Positions 46,104 to 55,048 of a DNA stretch of 64,000 nucleotides are shown here, in pieces. The position numbers and the translations under genes are program-made. The notes below the pieces were generated by a model. The model did no database searches, was not told the origin of the DNA, and saw nothing but the letters and a program-made list of their open reading frames with translations. Within the stretch, counting starts at the first letter, position 1; each line of letters opens with the position of its first letter. Where the stretch lies: NCBI GenBank assembly GCA_041395905.1, contig JAWKZP010000007.1, forward strand, positions 1 to 64,000, given 5' to 3'. The stretch comes from UBA7803 sp041395905 (lineage in GTDB: Bacteria; Pseudomonadota; Gammaproteobacteria; Pseudomonadales; Azotimanducaceae).

Positions 46104-46382
46104 CGATCGATCCGTGTGGTCTAGATCCGAGGAGTTGGCCTTGCGGGCTGCGTCTGCCTGCCGCGAGCGCGTGCATGTTGAGCGCGCATGGTATCTATGT
46201 CAACAAACTGCCGGATCCAACTTCTGTTCGGAACTGGCTCTGCTAGTATTGCGGCTCGGAATGAGTGCACGCGTGCCGGCGTTCACGGGATCGGTCCATT
46301 CAGTGACGGGGACCCGGGGTTCCGGGACGCCGAGGGTCTCTACTGCAGACCAGACAATTGGACAAATGGTGATGCGTTCAGG

Positions 46383-47159
46383 ATGCTGATTCTCGTATAT
46401 GGGCTCCCTAAATCAGCAAGCACATTTGCGGCGGAGCTGTGTCGCGACCTGGCACGAGCGGCGGGCCACGACCAGGAGGCATTGCGCGAGAAATATCTAG
46501 GGCCGGACAGCGGAGGGGGATACGTCAGCAATCTGCCCTCACTCGTCGAACTGGCCGGGCGGATGGCAAGAGACGACCTGCTGGTTCTGAAGACGCACAG
46601 CCCACGGATGCCTGAACTGGCGGCGCTGGAGGCTGACGGCGTGCTGCGCACGCTGGTTACCTATAGAGATCCAAGAGATGCGGCGCTGTCTGCATTCGAG
46701 GCGGGGAAGAAAGCTCGTGAGTCGGGCGATCAGAGCCAGGGCTTCTACCGATTGGAGACGCTCGACGACGCCATCGGATTCATCGCGCGGCACATCAACA
46801 AAGTGACGCGATCCTGGTTGCTGGCTCCTCACGCCCTCAAGCTGCAGTATGGATACCTCACACGTTCGCCGCTGCACGCGGCGGCGGACATAGCACGGTT
46901 CATCGGACTCGACGACCCGGCAATCGTGGATGCCGCCAAGGAACTCGCCAATGGTGAAAAACGGGTCTACAACTTTAACGTGGGCCAGATTGGCCGCTAC
47001 AAGGACGTGTTCAGCCCTGCGCAGCTCGCGATGGTAACTGAGAGCCTTGCCGACTACCTGGCGTTCTGCGCCGGTCGCAAGGATGAACTCAAGGACTGCG
47101 TGGTCCCGGATGCGGAGCAAGCTTCGAACCCGCTTTCGAAGAACACAGAACCGCTCTGA
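46383..47159 (+). CDS. Sulfotransferase domain protein
   Basis: 258 residues from ATG 46383, which places the 5'-phosphosulfate loop LILVYGLPKSASTFAAELCRD at the N-terminus, as expected. An in-frame upstream extension to 46188 is open but has no homology and is rejected. The 3'-phosphate segment is LVTYRDPRDAALSAFEAG (about residues 90-107). It likely adds sulfate from PAPS to the island's polysaccharide. It lacks the coiled coil of the sulfotransferase at 37394. Last gene of the island. Confidence 0.85.
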   Translation: MLILVYGLPKSASTFAAELCRDLARAAGHDQEALREKYLGPDSGGGYVSNLPSLVELAGRMARDDLLVLKTHSPRMPELAALEADGVLRTLVTYRDPRDAALSAFEAGKKARESGDQSQGFYRLETLDDAIGFIARHINKVTRSWLLAPHALKLQYGYLTRSPLHAAADIARFIGLDDPAIVDAAKELANGEKRVYNFNVGQIGRYKDVFSPAQLAMVTESLADYLAFCAGRKDELKDCVVPDAEQASNPLSKNTEPL

Positions 47160-47354
47160 AAATCGCATGCGGCCCTGGCTTTCCCGCCAATCCCGCCGTA
47201 TCGGGTTGCGCCGCGGCCGCCCCGGATTTCGTCATGTGGCGTGAGCAGCATCACGTTGCGGATAGGCCGGCAGGCGCGCCTCGGATGTTGCTTCTGATAA
47301 GATTTGCGCGGTGCGAAGACGCAACGACCCATCCAGATACTTAGAGGTTTCGTT

Positions 47355-48026
47355 ATGAGACTTACTACGCGAAGTGCAGTATTCGCCGTGATTGGTGCGC
47401 TGACCCTTGGTGCCTGCACCACCAACCCCTACACCGGCGAACGTGAAGCCACCAACGCCGCCAAGGGCGCCGGCATCGGCGCCGCGGTCGGCGCCGTCAT
47501 CGGTGTTCTCACCGGAGACGACGCGGACGAACGCCGCAAGCGTGCCCTGATCGGCGCGGGCGTCGGCGCTCTGGCTGGCGCAGGCGTCGGCGCCTACATG
47601 GATCAGCAGGAGAACAAGCTGCGCCAGGAGCTCGCTGGCACGGGCGTGAGCGTCACCCGCATCGGCGATGACATCGTTCTGAACATGCCGGGCAACATCA
47701 CGTTTGACGTGAATCAGGCGGCCATCAATTCCAACTTCTACCCGGTGTTGAACTCTGTGGCCAAGGTGGTCAAGGAGTACGACAAGACCTTGATCGACGT
47801 GGCCGGCCACACCGACAGCACGGGTACGGTGGCGTACAACATGGATCTGTCGCAGCGCCGGGCCGCGAGCGTATCCGACTACCTGCGCAGCCAGGGTGTC
47901 GATCCCATGCGCGTCTACGCTCAGGGGTACGGGCCGCACTATCCGGTGGCAGACAACAGCACCGTAGAAGGCAGAGCCCAGAACCGTCGGGTCGAGCTGG
48001 CGCTCAAGCCCCTCGTTCAGGGGTAG
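47355..48026 (+). CDS. OmpA-family lipoprotein (YiaD-like)
   Basis: 223 residues from ATG 47355. The lipobox LTLGAC (Cys about residue 21) follows a signal peptide. A glycine-rich 'glycine-zipper' segment with GAGIGAAVGAVIGVL and GAGVGALAGAGVGAYM (about residues 38-80) leads to an OmpA-like peptidoglycan-binding domain with ITFDVNQAAINSNF, DVAGHTDSTGTVAYNMDLSQRRAASV and GQNRRVELAL-like NRRVELAL. It would tether the outer membrane to peptidoglycan. Stands alone; convergent with gcvR. Confidence 0.92.
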   Translation: MRLTTRSAVFAVIGALTLGACTTNPYTGEREATNAAKGAGIGAAVGAVIGVLTGDDADERRKRALIGAGVGALAGAGVGAYMDQQENKLRQELAGTGVSVTRIGDDIVLNMPGNITFDVNQAAINSNFYPVLNSVAKVVKEYDKTLIDVAGHTDSTGTVAYNMDLSQRRAASVSDYLRSQGVDPMRVYAQGYGPHYPVADNSTVEGRAQNRRVELALKPLVQG

Positions 48027-48098
48027 CAACCGCCGGGATCAGCCACCATCACCGGCCCATGGTCGGCGCAGACGCCGGCCGGGCCGGGTAGTCAGGCT

Positions 48099-48617
48099 TC
48101 AGGCCGCGACCAGCTCCCCGTCCAGATCCCGAGCATCGCAGTAGTCTTCGAATTCGTCGCGCAGGCGGCCGATTCGCGTGCCTGCGGGGACTTCCACGGT
48201 CATGGTCAGGTTGAAAATCGGTGTGCCCGTGTGCGCGGCCCGTTCGGTATCGGTGGTGAGATCCCGGATGTTGATCTGCCGCGCCGAGAAGAAGCTGGCG
48301 ATGCCCTGCACGATCCCCGGGTGATCCATCGCCACTACCCGTACCCGATAGGGCAGCGCCTGAGCGGCGGCCCGCTCTTCGGTGCGACGGAACAGAAATG
48401 CCGTGTCCTTGGCTCGGCAGAGCTCAGCCAGCACCGCTTCGAGCTTGGCAAGCGCCGCAGCCTCGCCGGCGACAGACATCAGCACGGCGAACTCGCCGCC
48501 GAGCACCGTCATGCGGCTGTCTTCTATGTTCAGTCCCAGGTTGGTCACCGCCTCGCTCAGCTCGTTGACGATGCCGGGCCGGTCGCGGCCGATGGTTGAG
48601 ACGACAGCACGGGCCAT
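48099..48617 (-). CDS. gcvR: Glycine cleavage system transcriptional repressor GcvR-like, two ACT domains
   Basis: 172 residues from ATG 48617, which shares one base with the stop of the upstream GlyRS gene (TGATG). Two ACT domains are visible: VVSTIGRDRPGIVNELSEAVTNLGLNI (residues about 5-35) and VRVVAMDHPGIVQGIASFFSARQINI (about 90-118). GcvR senses glycine and antagonises GcvA in enterobacteria. No gcvA or gcvTHP lies in the window, so the regulatory target is inferred. Fusion of expression with glycyl-tRNA synthetase is notable. Confidence 0.85.
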   Translation of the reverse strand: MARAVVSTIGRDRPGIVNELSEAVTNLGLNIEDSRMTVLGGEFAVLMSVAGEAAALAKLEAVLAELCRAKDTAFLFRRTEERAAAQALPYRVRVVAMDHPGIVQGIASFFSARQINIRDLTTDTERAAHTGTPIFNLTMTVEVPAGTRIGRLRDEFEDYCDARDLDGELVAA

Positions 48618-49978
48618 CAGCGCATGTACCCCTTCACAAAATCCCCCAGATCCGCCACCGCGATCCGCTGCTGCGCCATGGTATCCCTGTCGCGCACGGT
48701 CACCGTGTCGTCCTCTTCGATGGTCTGAAAATCCACCGTCACGCACAGGGGCGTGCCCACCTCGTCGTGGCGCCGGTAGGCCTTGCCGATGTTACCGGTG
48801 TGTTCGTAAAGAATCCGTCCGAGGCCCAGCGCCTGCAGCTGCTGCTTGATGGCCCGGCACTTCTCGACGATGCCGTCGTGATTGCGCTTGAGCGGCACCA
48901 CGGCCACTTTGATGGGGGCCAGATGGGGCTTGAATCCGAGTACGGTGCGCTCGCTGCCGTTGTCCAGCGTCTCTACCCGGTAGGCTTCGTTCAGCACGGC
49001 CAGTACCCCGCGGTCGACGCCGGCGGAAGGCTCGATCACGTAGGGCACCACCCACTGCTTGCTGTCCGGGTCCTGCACCGCGAGCTTGGTGTTGGAATCG
49101 CGGTTCGGCATCACCCGGGCGTGGATGTCGAACTCATCCTGTGCCTTGGTGTGCGAACCCAGATCGAAGTCCGTTCGGTTGGCGATGCCTTCCAGTTCCT
49201 CCACGCCGTGGGGGAAGTGGTACATCAGGTCCACCGTCGCTTTGGAATAGTGGGCGAGCTCGTCTTTCGGCACGTGGTAGAGCTGAATGCGGTTGCGGTT
49301 GACGCCCTGGGCTTCCCACCACTCCAGGCGATTCTCCACCCACTGCGCGTGCCAGTCTTCGTCGGTGCCGGGCTCGACGAAGAACTCCAGCTCCATCTGC
49401 TCGAATTCGCGCACCCGGAAGATGAAGTTGCGCGGCGTGATCTCGTTGCGGAAGGCCTTCCCAATCTGGGCGATGCCGAACGGCGGGCGGCGCGCCGTGG
49501 CATCCACCACATGCCGGAAGTTTGTGAAGATGGCCTGGGCCGTCTCCGGGCGCAGATAGGCGAAGTTGTCGTCGTCCGACACCGGGCCGACGTTGGTCTT
49601 GAACATCAGATTGAACGGCCGCGGGTCCGTCAGGTCGCTGGAACCGCACGCCGGGCACTTGGGCTCCTTGAGGTGATCGGCGCGATGCCGGGCCTTGCAG
49701 TTGCGGCAGTCCACCAGCGGATCGGTGAAGGTATCCTCGTGGCCCGAGTACTTCAGCGTCAGCCGGTTGGTCAGAATGGCCGCGTCCAGACCCTCGACGT
49801 CGTCGCGTTCGTAGACCATGGCCCGCCACCAGGCGGCCTTGAGGTTGTTCTTGAGCTCCACGCCCAGGGGGCCGTAGTCGTACACGCCCTGCAGACCACC
49901 GTAGATGTCGCTGGATTGAAAGATGAACCCGCGGCGCTTGCACAGCGAGACCAGTTCCTCCATGGACGTTGCGGGCAC
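48617..49978 (-). CDS. glyS: Glycyl-tRNA synthetase, single-chain alpha2 (class II) type
   Basis: 453 residues from GTG 49978 (GGAG upstream). It charges tRNA-Gly. The sequence follows the single-polypeptide, archaeal/eukaryal-like type also used by Gram-positives and Thermus: MEELVSLCKRRGFIFQSSDIYGG, zinc ligands CRNCKARH and CPACGS (about residues 92-118), FGIAQIGKAFRNEITPRNFIFRVREFEQME (motif 2, about 170-200), and GEWGN-type VIEPSAGVDR near the C-terminal half. Most gammaproteobacteria instead have the alpha2beta2 GlyQ/GlyS enzyme. Overlaps gcvR by one base. Confidence 0.94.
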   Translation of the reverse strand: MPATSMEELVSLCKRRGFIFQSSDIYGGLQGVYDYGPLGVELKNNLKAAWWRAMVYERDDVEGLDAAILTNRLTLKYSGHEDTFTDPLVDCRNCKARHRADHLKEPKCPACGSSDLTDPRPFNLMFKTNVGPVSDDDNFAYLRPETAQAIFTNFRHVVDATARRPPFGIAQIGKAFRNEITPRNFIFRVREFEQMELEFFVEPGTDEDWHAQWVENRLEWWEAQGVNRNRIQLYHVPKDELAHYSKATVDLMYHFPHGVEELEGIANRTDFDLGSHTKAQDEFDIHARVMPNRDSNTKLAVQDPDSKQWVVPYVIEPSAGVDRGVLAVLNEAYRVETLDNGSERTVLGFKPHLAPIKVAVVPLKRNHDGIVEKCRAIKQQLQALGLGRILYEHTGNIGKAYRRHDEVGTPLCVTVDFQTIEEDDTVTVRDRDTMAQQRIAVADLGDFVKGYMR

Positions 49979-50101
49979 GGATCGCTCCTTTCGTTGGGCT
50001 TGTTTCGGCGGGGCGAACTATACCGGAACTGGCGCGCTGGGTGTTGCTCGGGCGTGCCGCGGGACGACGCGAACGGGCCCACCGACGTCGCGGCCGGTGG
50101 A

Positions 50102-50122
50102 ATGTAAACCATTGATTTACAT
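50102..50122. promoter_or_regulatory. Operator-like inverted repeat ATGTAAA-N7-TTTACAT
   Basis: A 21-base perfect dyad (arms 50102-50108 and 50116-50122) in the 271-base gap between the GlyRS gene and the short DUF6316-like gene. It is strikingly AT-rich for this genome. The dimension fits a dimeric regulator site; which one is unknown. Confidence 0.4.
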
Positions 50123-50249
50123 GCCTCACAACCTCGCCGCACGCCAGCACACTCTGCTGGCAGTCGTGACTTTGGCGATCTGCTGCAATGGCAACCTGCC
50201 TGAAGCCGCGCCCGCGGACTGCGGCACCGGATATGGAGGCTGGCCAGAC

Positions 50250-50543
50250 ATGCGTCGCGACGATCCCGAAGAGGGCAAGCTGCGTTTCTTCCGCACCCCC
50301 GAGCGGTTCTTCAGCGTGAACGGCAAATGGTATTTCTCTGCTCGGGAAGGTGATCAGGGTCCGTTCCACGACCGTCGTGCCGCCGAGTCGGCAGCCATCC
50401 GCTTCATCGCCAGCCGCGCTTCCATGGTGGAGTACGTCGGTGGCGCCAAGGGCAAAGCAGGGCGGCCTCGGCAGCCGCTGTACCGGTCGATTCTGCCAAT
50501 GGCAGAACGCGAGACGCACGTGCTGCGCATCATCGAGGACTGA
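50250..50543 (+). CDS. Short DUF6316-like protein
   Basis: 97 residues from ATG 50250 (GGAGG 10 bases upstream). An in-frame ATG at 50121 would add 43 residues but lies inside the operator-like repeat. The core RRDDPEEGKLRFFRTPERFFSVNGKWYFSAREGDQGPFHDRRAAES with RFF...WYFSAREG...GPF is the pattern I associate with DUF6316 proteins, small cytoplasmic proteins of unknown function in gammaproteobacteria. No close neighbour suggests its role. Confidence 0.75.
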   Translation: MRRDDPEEGKLRFFRTPERFFSVNGKWYFSAREGDQGPFHDRRAAESAAIRFIASRASMVEYVGGAKGKAGRPRQPLYRSILPMAERETHVLRIIED

Positions 50544-50624
50544 TCCCGCGCCGGGTTCTGGAGTCCACTCCGCCTGCTGGTTATAGTCGCTCGCTCAGAG
50601 TCTGATCATGCGGGGGGAACCATC

Positions 50625-51659
50625 ATGGCGGAACGCGCGGGCGTGCGTATGCTGCTGACGCCGGAAGATGACTACATGCATCCGGTCGAGGATGCGCAGA
50701 ACTTCAACGAGAGCATGTATTTCAACGTCTTCGACCGGGCGAGCAACATCGGCGGCTGGTTCCGGCTGGCGAACCGGCCCAACGAAGGCAAGGGCGAGAT
50801 GTCCTGCTGCGTCTACCTGCCGGACGGGCGCATCGGCTTCATGTTTGCCCGCCCCGAGCGCCACGATAACGAGGCGCTGGACGGTGGCGGAATGAAGTTC
50901 ACCGTGGTGGAGCCGCACCGGCGCCTGGACGTCGACTACAAGGGTAAGCTCTGTGTGCTGGCGAACCCTCAGGAAATGGCGGACCCGGCCACGGCATTCA
51001 AGAACAACCCGATCATCGAGTCGGAGATCCATCTCGAGTTCGAAGGCGTCTCGCCCATGTTCGGCGGCGAGCCCGTCAACGCGGACGGCAGCCGCATCGA
51101 GATGAAGGCCGAGGAGTCGTTTGCGCGCGGGCACACCGAGCAACACACCCGCGGAAACGGCTTCATCCGTGTCGGCGACGAGCGCTTCGAGGTCAACGGC
51201 CTCGGGCTGCGCGATCACTCCTGGGGCCCGCGCTACTGGCAGGCGATCTACTGGTATCGCTGGCTGCCCATGAACTTCAGCGAGGACTTCGCAATGATGG
51301 TGTCCATCACCTGCCGGCCGGGGGAGGCGCCCCGGGCCGGCGGCATGGTGCTGCGCGGCAACGAGTACGTGATGATCCGCGATGCCCGGATTGACACCGA
51401 CTACGATGCCAACGACTGTCAGGATACGTTCCGGGTGTGGGCGAAGACCGACGAGCGCGAGTACCAGGTCACCGGCAAAGTGATGTCGCTGATCCCGCTG
51501 CGCAACCGGCGCCGCACGCCGGATGGCGAGGACCTCATGACCCGCATTACCGAGGGCATGACCGAGTACCGCTGCGACGACCACGTCGGCTACGGACTCT
51601 CGGAGTATCTCGATCAGATCGTCGACGGCGAGCCCGTCGGCAAGCAGGCAGGGCACTGA
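50625..51659 (+). CDS. CrtC/DUF7064-like lipocalin-type protein of a lipid cluster
   Basis: 344 residues from ATG 50625. It looks like the hydroxyneurosporene-synthase (CrtC)-like proteins commonly found beside acyl-CoA synthetases and steroid or fatty-acid degradation genes: FNESMYFNVFDRASNIGGWFRLANRPNEG near the N-terminus and LRDHSWGPRYWQAIYWYRWL near residue 200. Catalytic activity is not established. A TATAGT at 50582-50587 may be its -10. It is followed by an acyl-CoA synthetase after 5 bases, so they form an operon. Confidence 0.72.
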   Translation: MAERAGVRMLLTPEDDYMHPVEDAQNFNESMYFNVFDRASNIGGWFRLANRPNEGKGEMSCCVYLPDGRIGFMFARPERHDNEALDGGGMKFTVVEPHRRLDVDYKGKLCVLANPQEMADPATAFKNNPIIESEIHLEFEGVSPMFGGEPVNADGSRIEMKAEESFARGHTEQHTRGNGFIRVGDERFEVNGLGLRDHSWGPRYWQAIYWYRWLPMNFSEDFAMMVSITCRPGEAPRAGGMVLRGNEYVMIRDARIDTDYDANDCQDTFRVWAKTDEREYQVTGKVMSLIPLRNRRRTPDGEDLMTRITEGMTEYRCDDHVGYGLSEYLDQIVDGEPVGKQAGH

Positions 51660-51664
51660 ACGCG

Positions 51665-53284
51665 ATGGGCTGGAACTACGGAGACATTCTCGACGGCGTG
51701 GCGAAAGTGGTGCCGGCGGACAAGCCGGCGCTCATTCACGGCGAGCAGGTGATCACCTGGCCGGAGTTCGACCGGCGCAGCAACAACCTGGCGCGGCGCT
51801 TCCTGAACCGCGGTGTGCAGGCGGGCGACAAGGTGGCGTTCTACATGCGCAACTGCCCGGCGTACTGCGAAACTCTGGCCGCCTGCTTCAAGGCGCGGCT
51901 GACCCACGTCAACGTCAACTACCGTTACGTCGACGACGAGCTGTGGTACATCCTGGACAACTCCGACTCGAAGATCGTGGTATACGGCGCTGAGTTCGCC
52001 GGCCACGTGGAGAAGCTGCGCCAGCGGCTGCCCGGGGTGGGGTTGTGGGTCGAGGTCACGGACGAGGAGCAGCCGGCGGCGGAGTTCGCCGTCAGCTTCG
52101 AGGCGCTCGCCGAGATCGGCGACGGTGAGCCGCTCAGGCTGCACCGTTCCGGCGACGACCTCCTGTTTCTCTACACCGGCGGAACCACGGGCATGCCGAA
52201 AGGCGTCATGTGGGCCCACGACGATCACTGGCATGCCGGGGCGGCGGGCGCTACGCCGGCGACCAACATGGTCCCGCCCAAAGACGTCGCCGAGCACTGT
52301 GCCAACGTGCAGAAAGCCGGGGGCGGCGGCGCGCTGGTGCCCTGCTGCCCGCTGATGCACGGCACGGGACTCTTCACGGCCATCGGCACGCTGGCTCAGG
52401 GGGGTACGGTGGTGACCCTCACCGGCCACAGCTTCGATCCGGTGGAGCTGTTCGAGACCATCGAGCGCCGCAAGGTGAACTCTCTGGCCATTGTCGGCGA
52501 TGCGTTCGCCAAACCGATGCTCCGGGTGCTCGACGAGCACCCTGGCCGCTACGACCTGAGCTCGCTCGTGGGCATGATCTCGAGCGGCGTCATGTGGAGC
52601 CCCGAGGTGAAGCTCGGACTGCTGCGGCACCATCCCGGCATGGTGCTCACCGATTCCTTCGGGGCCTCGGAAGCGGTGGGCTTCGGACGCTCGGACACCA
52701 CCGCCGACGGTACCACCGAGGTCGCCCGCTTCACCCTGGGCGAGCACTGCAAGGTGTTCACCGAGGACTTCCGCGAAGTCACGCCCGGCAGTGACGAGGT
52801 GGGCTTCGTGGCCCGTTCCGGCGCCATTCCGCGCGGCTACTACAAGGACGAGGCCAAGACCGCCAAGACCTTCCCCGTGATCAACGGCGTGCGCTACTCC
52901 ATCCCCGGCGACTACTGCAAGGTGGCCGCCGACGGCACGCTGATCCTTCTCGGCCGTGGCAGCGTGTGCATCAACACCGCAGGCGAGAAGGTGTATCCGG
53001 AGGAGGTGGAGGAGGTGCTCAAAACCTATCCCGGCGTGGTGGACGCGCTGGTGGTGGGCGTGCCCGATGAGAAGTGGGGCCAGATGGTCACCGCCGTGGT
53101 GCAGCCGGATTCCGGCGCAGCGCTGGACGAGTCGGCGGTGCAGGCGCACGTGCGCGCGCACCTGGCTGGCTACAAGACGCCGAAGCGCGTGCTGGTCAAG
53201 GACAATCTGGGCCGCGCAAGCAACGGCAAGGCGGACTACAAGGGCATCACCGAGTACGCCAAGGCCACGCTCGGCATCGCCTGA
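51665..53284 (+). CDS. Acyl-CoA synthetase (AMP-dependent, ANL family)
   Basis: 539 residues from ATG 51665. The adenylate-forming signature LLFLYTGGTTGMPKGVMWAHDD is at about residues 165-185, with LTDSFGASEAVGFG, the GDYCKVAADGTLILLGRGSVCINTAGEKVYPEEVE hinge region and a C-terminal catalytic lysine in ASNGKADYKG. It loads a carboxylic acid, perhaps a steroid or branched fatty acid, onto CoA; the substrate is not readable. It lies between the CrtC-like protein and an SDR. Confidence 0.93.
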   Translation: MGWNYGDILDGVAKVVPADKPALIHGEQVITWPEFDRRSNNLARRFLNRGVQAGDKVAFYMRNCPAYCETLAACFKARLTHVNVNYRYVDDELWYILDNSDSKIVVYGAEFAGHVEKLRQRLPGVGLWVEVTDEEQPAAEFAVSFEALAEIGDGEPLRLHRSGDDLLFLYTGGTTGMPKGVMWAHDDHWHAGAAGATPATNMVPPKDVAEHCANVQKAGGGGALVPCCPLMHGTGLFTAIGTLAQGGTVVTLTGHSFDPVELFETIERRKVNSLAIVGDAFAKPMLRVLDEHPGRYDLSSLVGMISSGVMWSPEVKLGLLRHHPGMVLTDSFGASEAVGFGRSDTTADGTTEVARFTLGEHCKVFTEDFREVTPGSDEVGFVARSGAIPRGYYKDEAKTAKTFPVINGVRYSIPGDYCKVAADGTLILLGRGSVCINTAGEKVYPEEVEEVLKTYPGVVDALVVGVPDEKWGQMVTAVVQPDSGAALDESAVQAHVRAHLAGYKTPKRVLVKDNLGRASNGKADYKGITEYAKATLGIA

Positions 53285-53363
53285 GCGCCATCAGTCGCCG
53301 GCGCCCTGTCCGTTCGGACACGGTGCCGCGCGTTGTTTCAGCCCAAAGACGACGGATGTTTTG

Positions 53364-54143
53364 ATGACCAGCAAGCTATTCGACATGACCGGCAAGGTCG
53401 CTCTGATCACGGGTTCCAGCAAGGGCATCGGCAAGGCCATCGCTGAAGAAATGGCCCGCCACGGCGCGCAGGTGGTGATTTCCAGCCGCAAAGGCGACGT
53501 CTGCCAGCAGGTGGCGGACGCCATCAACGCGGAGCTCGAAGGCCAGCCGGGGGGAGCCGTGGCGATCCCCGCGCACGTGGGCCACAAAGAGGAACTGGAA
53601 CGGCTGGTGGCAGAAACGCGGGCGCAGCTCGGCTCCATCGACGTGCTCGTGTGCAACGCGGCGGTAAACCCGTTCTACGGGCCCATGAGCGAGCTGCCCG
53701 ATTCGGCGTTCGAGAAGATCCTCAACATCAACATCATGGCCAATCACTGGCTGGCGCAGCTGGTGCTGCCCGAGATGGTGGCCCGCAGGGACGGCGCCAT
53801 CATCATCGTCTCGTCGGTGGGCGGGCTGCGCGGCTCCCGGGACCTCGGCGCCTACTGCATCTCCAAAGCCGCCGACGTGCAGCTGGTGCGCAATCTGGCG
53901 GTGGAAAACGGCCGCCACAACATCCGCGTCAACGCCATCTCGCCGGGCCTGATCCGCACCGACTTCGCGCGCGCGCTGTGGGAGAATCCGGACATTCTCG
54001 AGCGCCGGACGGCCGGCGATCCGCTGCGCCGCATCGGCGAGCCGGAGGAGGTTGCCGGCATCGCCGTGTATCTGGCATCGAAGGCGGGAACGTTCACCAC
54101 CGGGCAGAACTTCGTCATCGACGGCGGCAGCACCATTACCTGA
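53364..54143 (+). CDS. Short-chain dehydrogenase/reductase (SDR, classical)
   Basis: 259 residues from ATG 53364. NAD(P) binding TGSSKGIGKAIAEEMARHGAQVV (about residues 16-38), NAAVNPF, catalytic Ser in IIIVSSVGGLRG, Tyr-x3-Lys in GAYCISKAADVQL (about residues 163-168), and a C-terminal ITGQNFVIDGGSTIT-like TTGQNFVIDGG. Likely an oxidoreductase of acyl or steroid intermediates; part of the cluster with the acyl-CoA synthetase 79 bases upstream. Confidence 0.92.
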   Translation: MTSKLFDMTGKVALITGSSKGIGKAIAEEMARHGAQVVISSRKGDVCQQVADAINAELEGQPGGAVAIPAHVGHKEELERLVAETRAQLGSIDVLVCNAAVNPFYGPMSELPDSAFEKILNINIMANHWLAQLVLPEMVARRDGAIIIVSSVGGLRGSRDLGAYCISKAADVQLVRNLAVENGRHNIRVNAISPGLIRTDFARALWENPDILERRTAGDPLRRIGEPEEVAGIAVYLASKAGTFTTGQNFVIDGGSTIT

Positions 54144-54268
54144 TCTCGTCCCGGCGCAGAGTGTCGCCGATGTCCGGTGGCCTCTGCGCGCAGACCGTCA
54201 GCGTTCTTGCAAGCCCTACGATGGGGCGCGTATTCTCGTTGGCCTGTCTCGCGGGGGAGCATTGCCAG

Positions 54269-55045
54269 GTGTCCGAGCAACAGGCTTCGATTGACGCGTC
54301 GTCCGACGCATCGGCAGATTCCCGAACCTGGTGGTCGCGCGCCATTCTGGTGGGGTCCGTAGTAGCCGTCGTGCTGCTGCCGCTCGGCGCTCTGGGCGCG
54401 CGCTTCGGCATCTGGTCGTTTCAGGTGGGCTTTCTGCTGCTGGCGGGCGCCATGGTGCTGGCCGCCATCGGCTTCGTCGTGGGTATCGCGGGGCTCATTG
54501 CCGCGGCGCGACGCAATCTCAAGGCCGATCGCTCGGCGGTGCTGCTGGGCACGGCTATCTGCGTGCTGATCCTCGCGGTCATGGGCCTGCAGTTCTACAC
54601 CGCATCCACCGTGCCGCCGATCCACGACATCACCACCGACGTCAACGACCCCCCGGCCTTCGACAAGGTGGTGGCGCTGCGCGGAGAAGGCAGCAACCCG
54701 CTCGACTACGATCCGGCGAAGCTCGCCGATCTGCAGCAGACTGCCTATCCCTGGGTGAAGCCCCTGGCCACCCAGCTGAGCCCCGGCGATGCGCTCAATC
54801 GCGCCATCATGGTCCTGGAGCACATGGGCCTGGAAGTCGTGAACGTCGATCGCGCCGCCGGCATCGTCGAGGCTACCGCCACCACCTTCTGGTTCGGCTT
54901 CAAGGACGACGTCGTCGTGCGCGTCCGCCCGCAGGGCGCCGGTGCGCTCATCGACGTACGCAGCGTCTCTCGCGTCGGCGTCAGCGACCTCGGCACCAAC
55001 GCGCGCCGCATCGGCACCTTCATAGACCGCTTCGGCGCCGCCTGA
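54269..55045 (+). CDS. DUF1499 family membrane protein
   Basis: 258 residues from GTG 54269 (GGGGGAG upstream); an upstream ATG region is open but lacks support. Three hydrophobic segments (about residues 25-110, e.g. VVAVVLLPLGALGARFGIW and AVLLGTAICVLILAVMGLQF) are followed by the DUF1499 domain, with a PPIHDITTDVNDPPAF and VEATATTFWFGFKDDVVVRV. The domain's function is unknown. The palindrome at 55049-55386 starts 4 bases after its stop. Confidence 0.8.
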   Translation: MSEQQASIDASSDASADSRTWWSRAILVGSVVAVVLLPLGALGARFGIWSFQVGFLLLAGAMVLAAIGFVVGIAGLIAAARRNLKADRSAVLLGTAICVLILAVMGLQFYTASTVPPIHDITTDVNDPPAFDKVVALRGEGSNPLDYDPAKLADLQQTAYPWVKPLATQLSPGDALNRAIMVLEHMGLEVVNVDRAAGIVEATATTFWFGFKDDVVVRVRPQGAGALIDVRSVSRVGVSDLGTNARRIGTFIDRFGAA

Positions 55046-55048
55046 GTG

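Noticed and set aside
46188..46382. An upstream extension of the sulfotransferase at 46383
   Set aside because: The added 65 residues are not sulfotransferase-like and displace the phosphosulfate loop from its usual N-terminal place.
48596..50107. A 503-codon plus-strand frame opposite the GlyRS gene
   Set aside because: The minus strand carries an unmistakable class II GlyRS; the plus translation has no known motifs.
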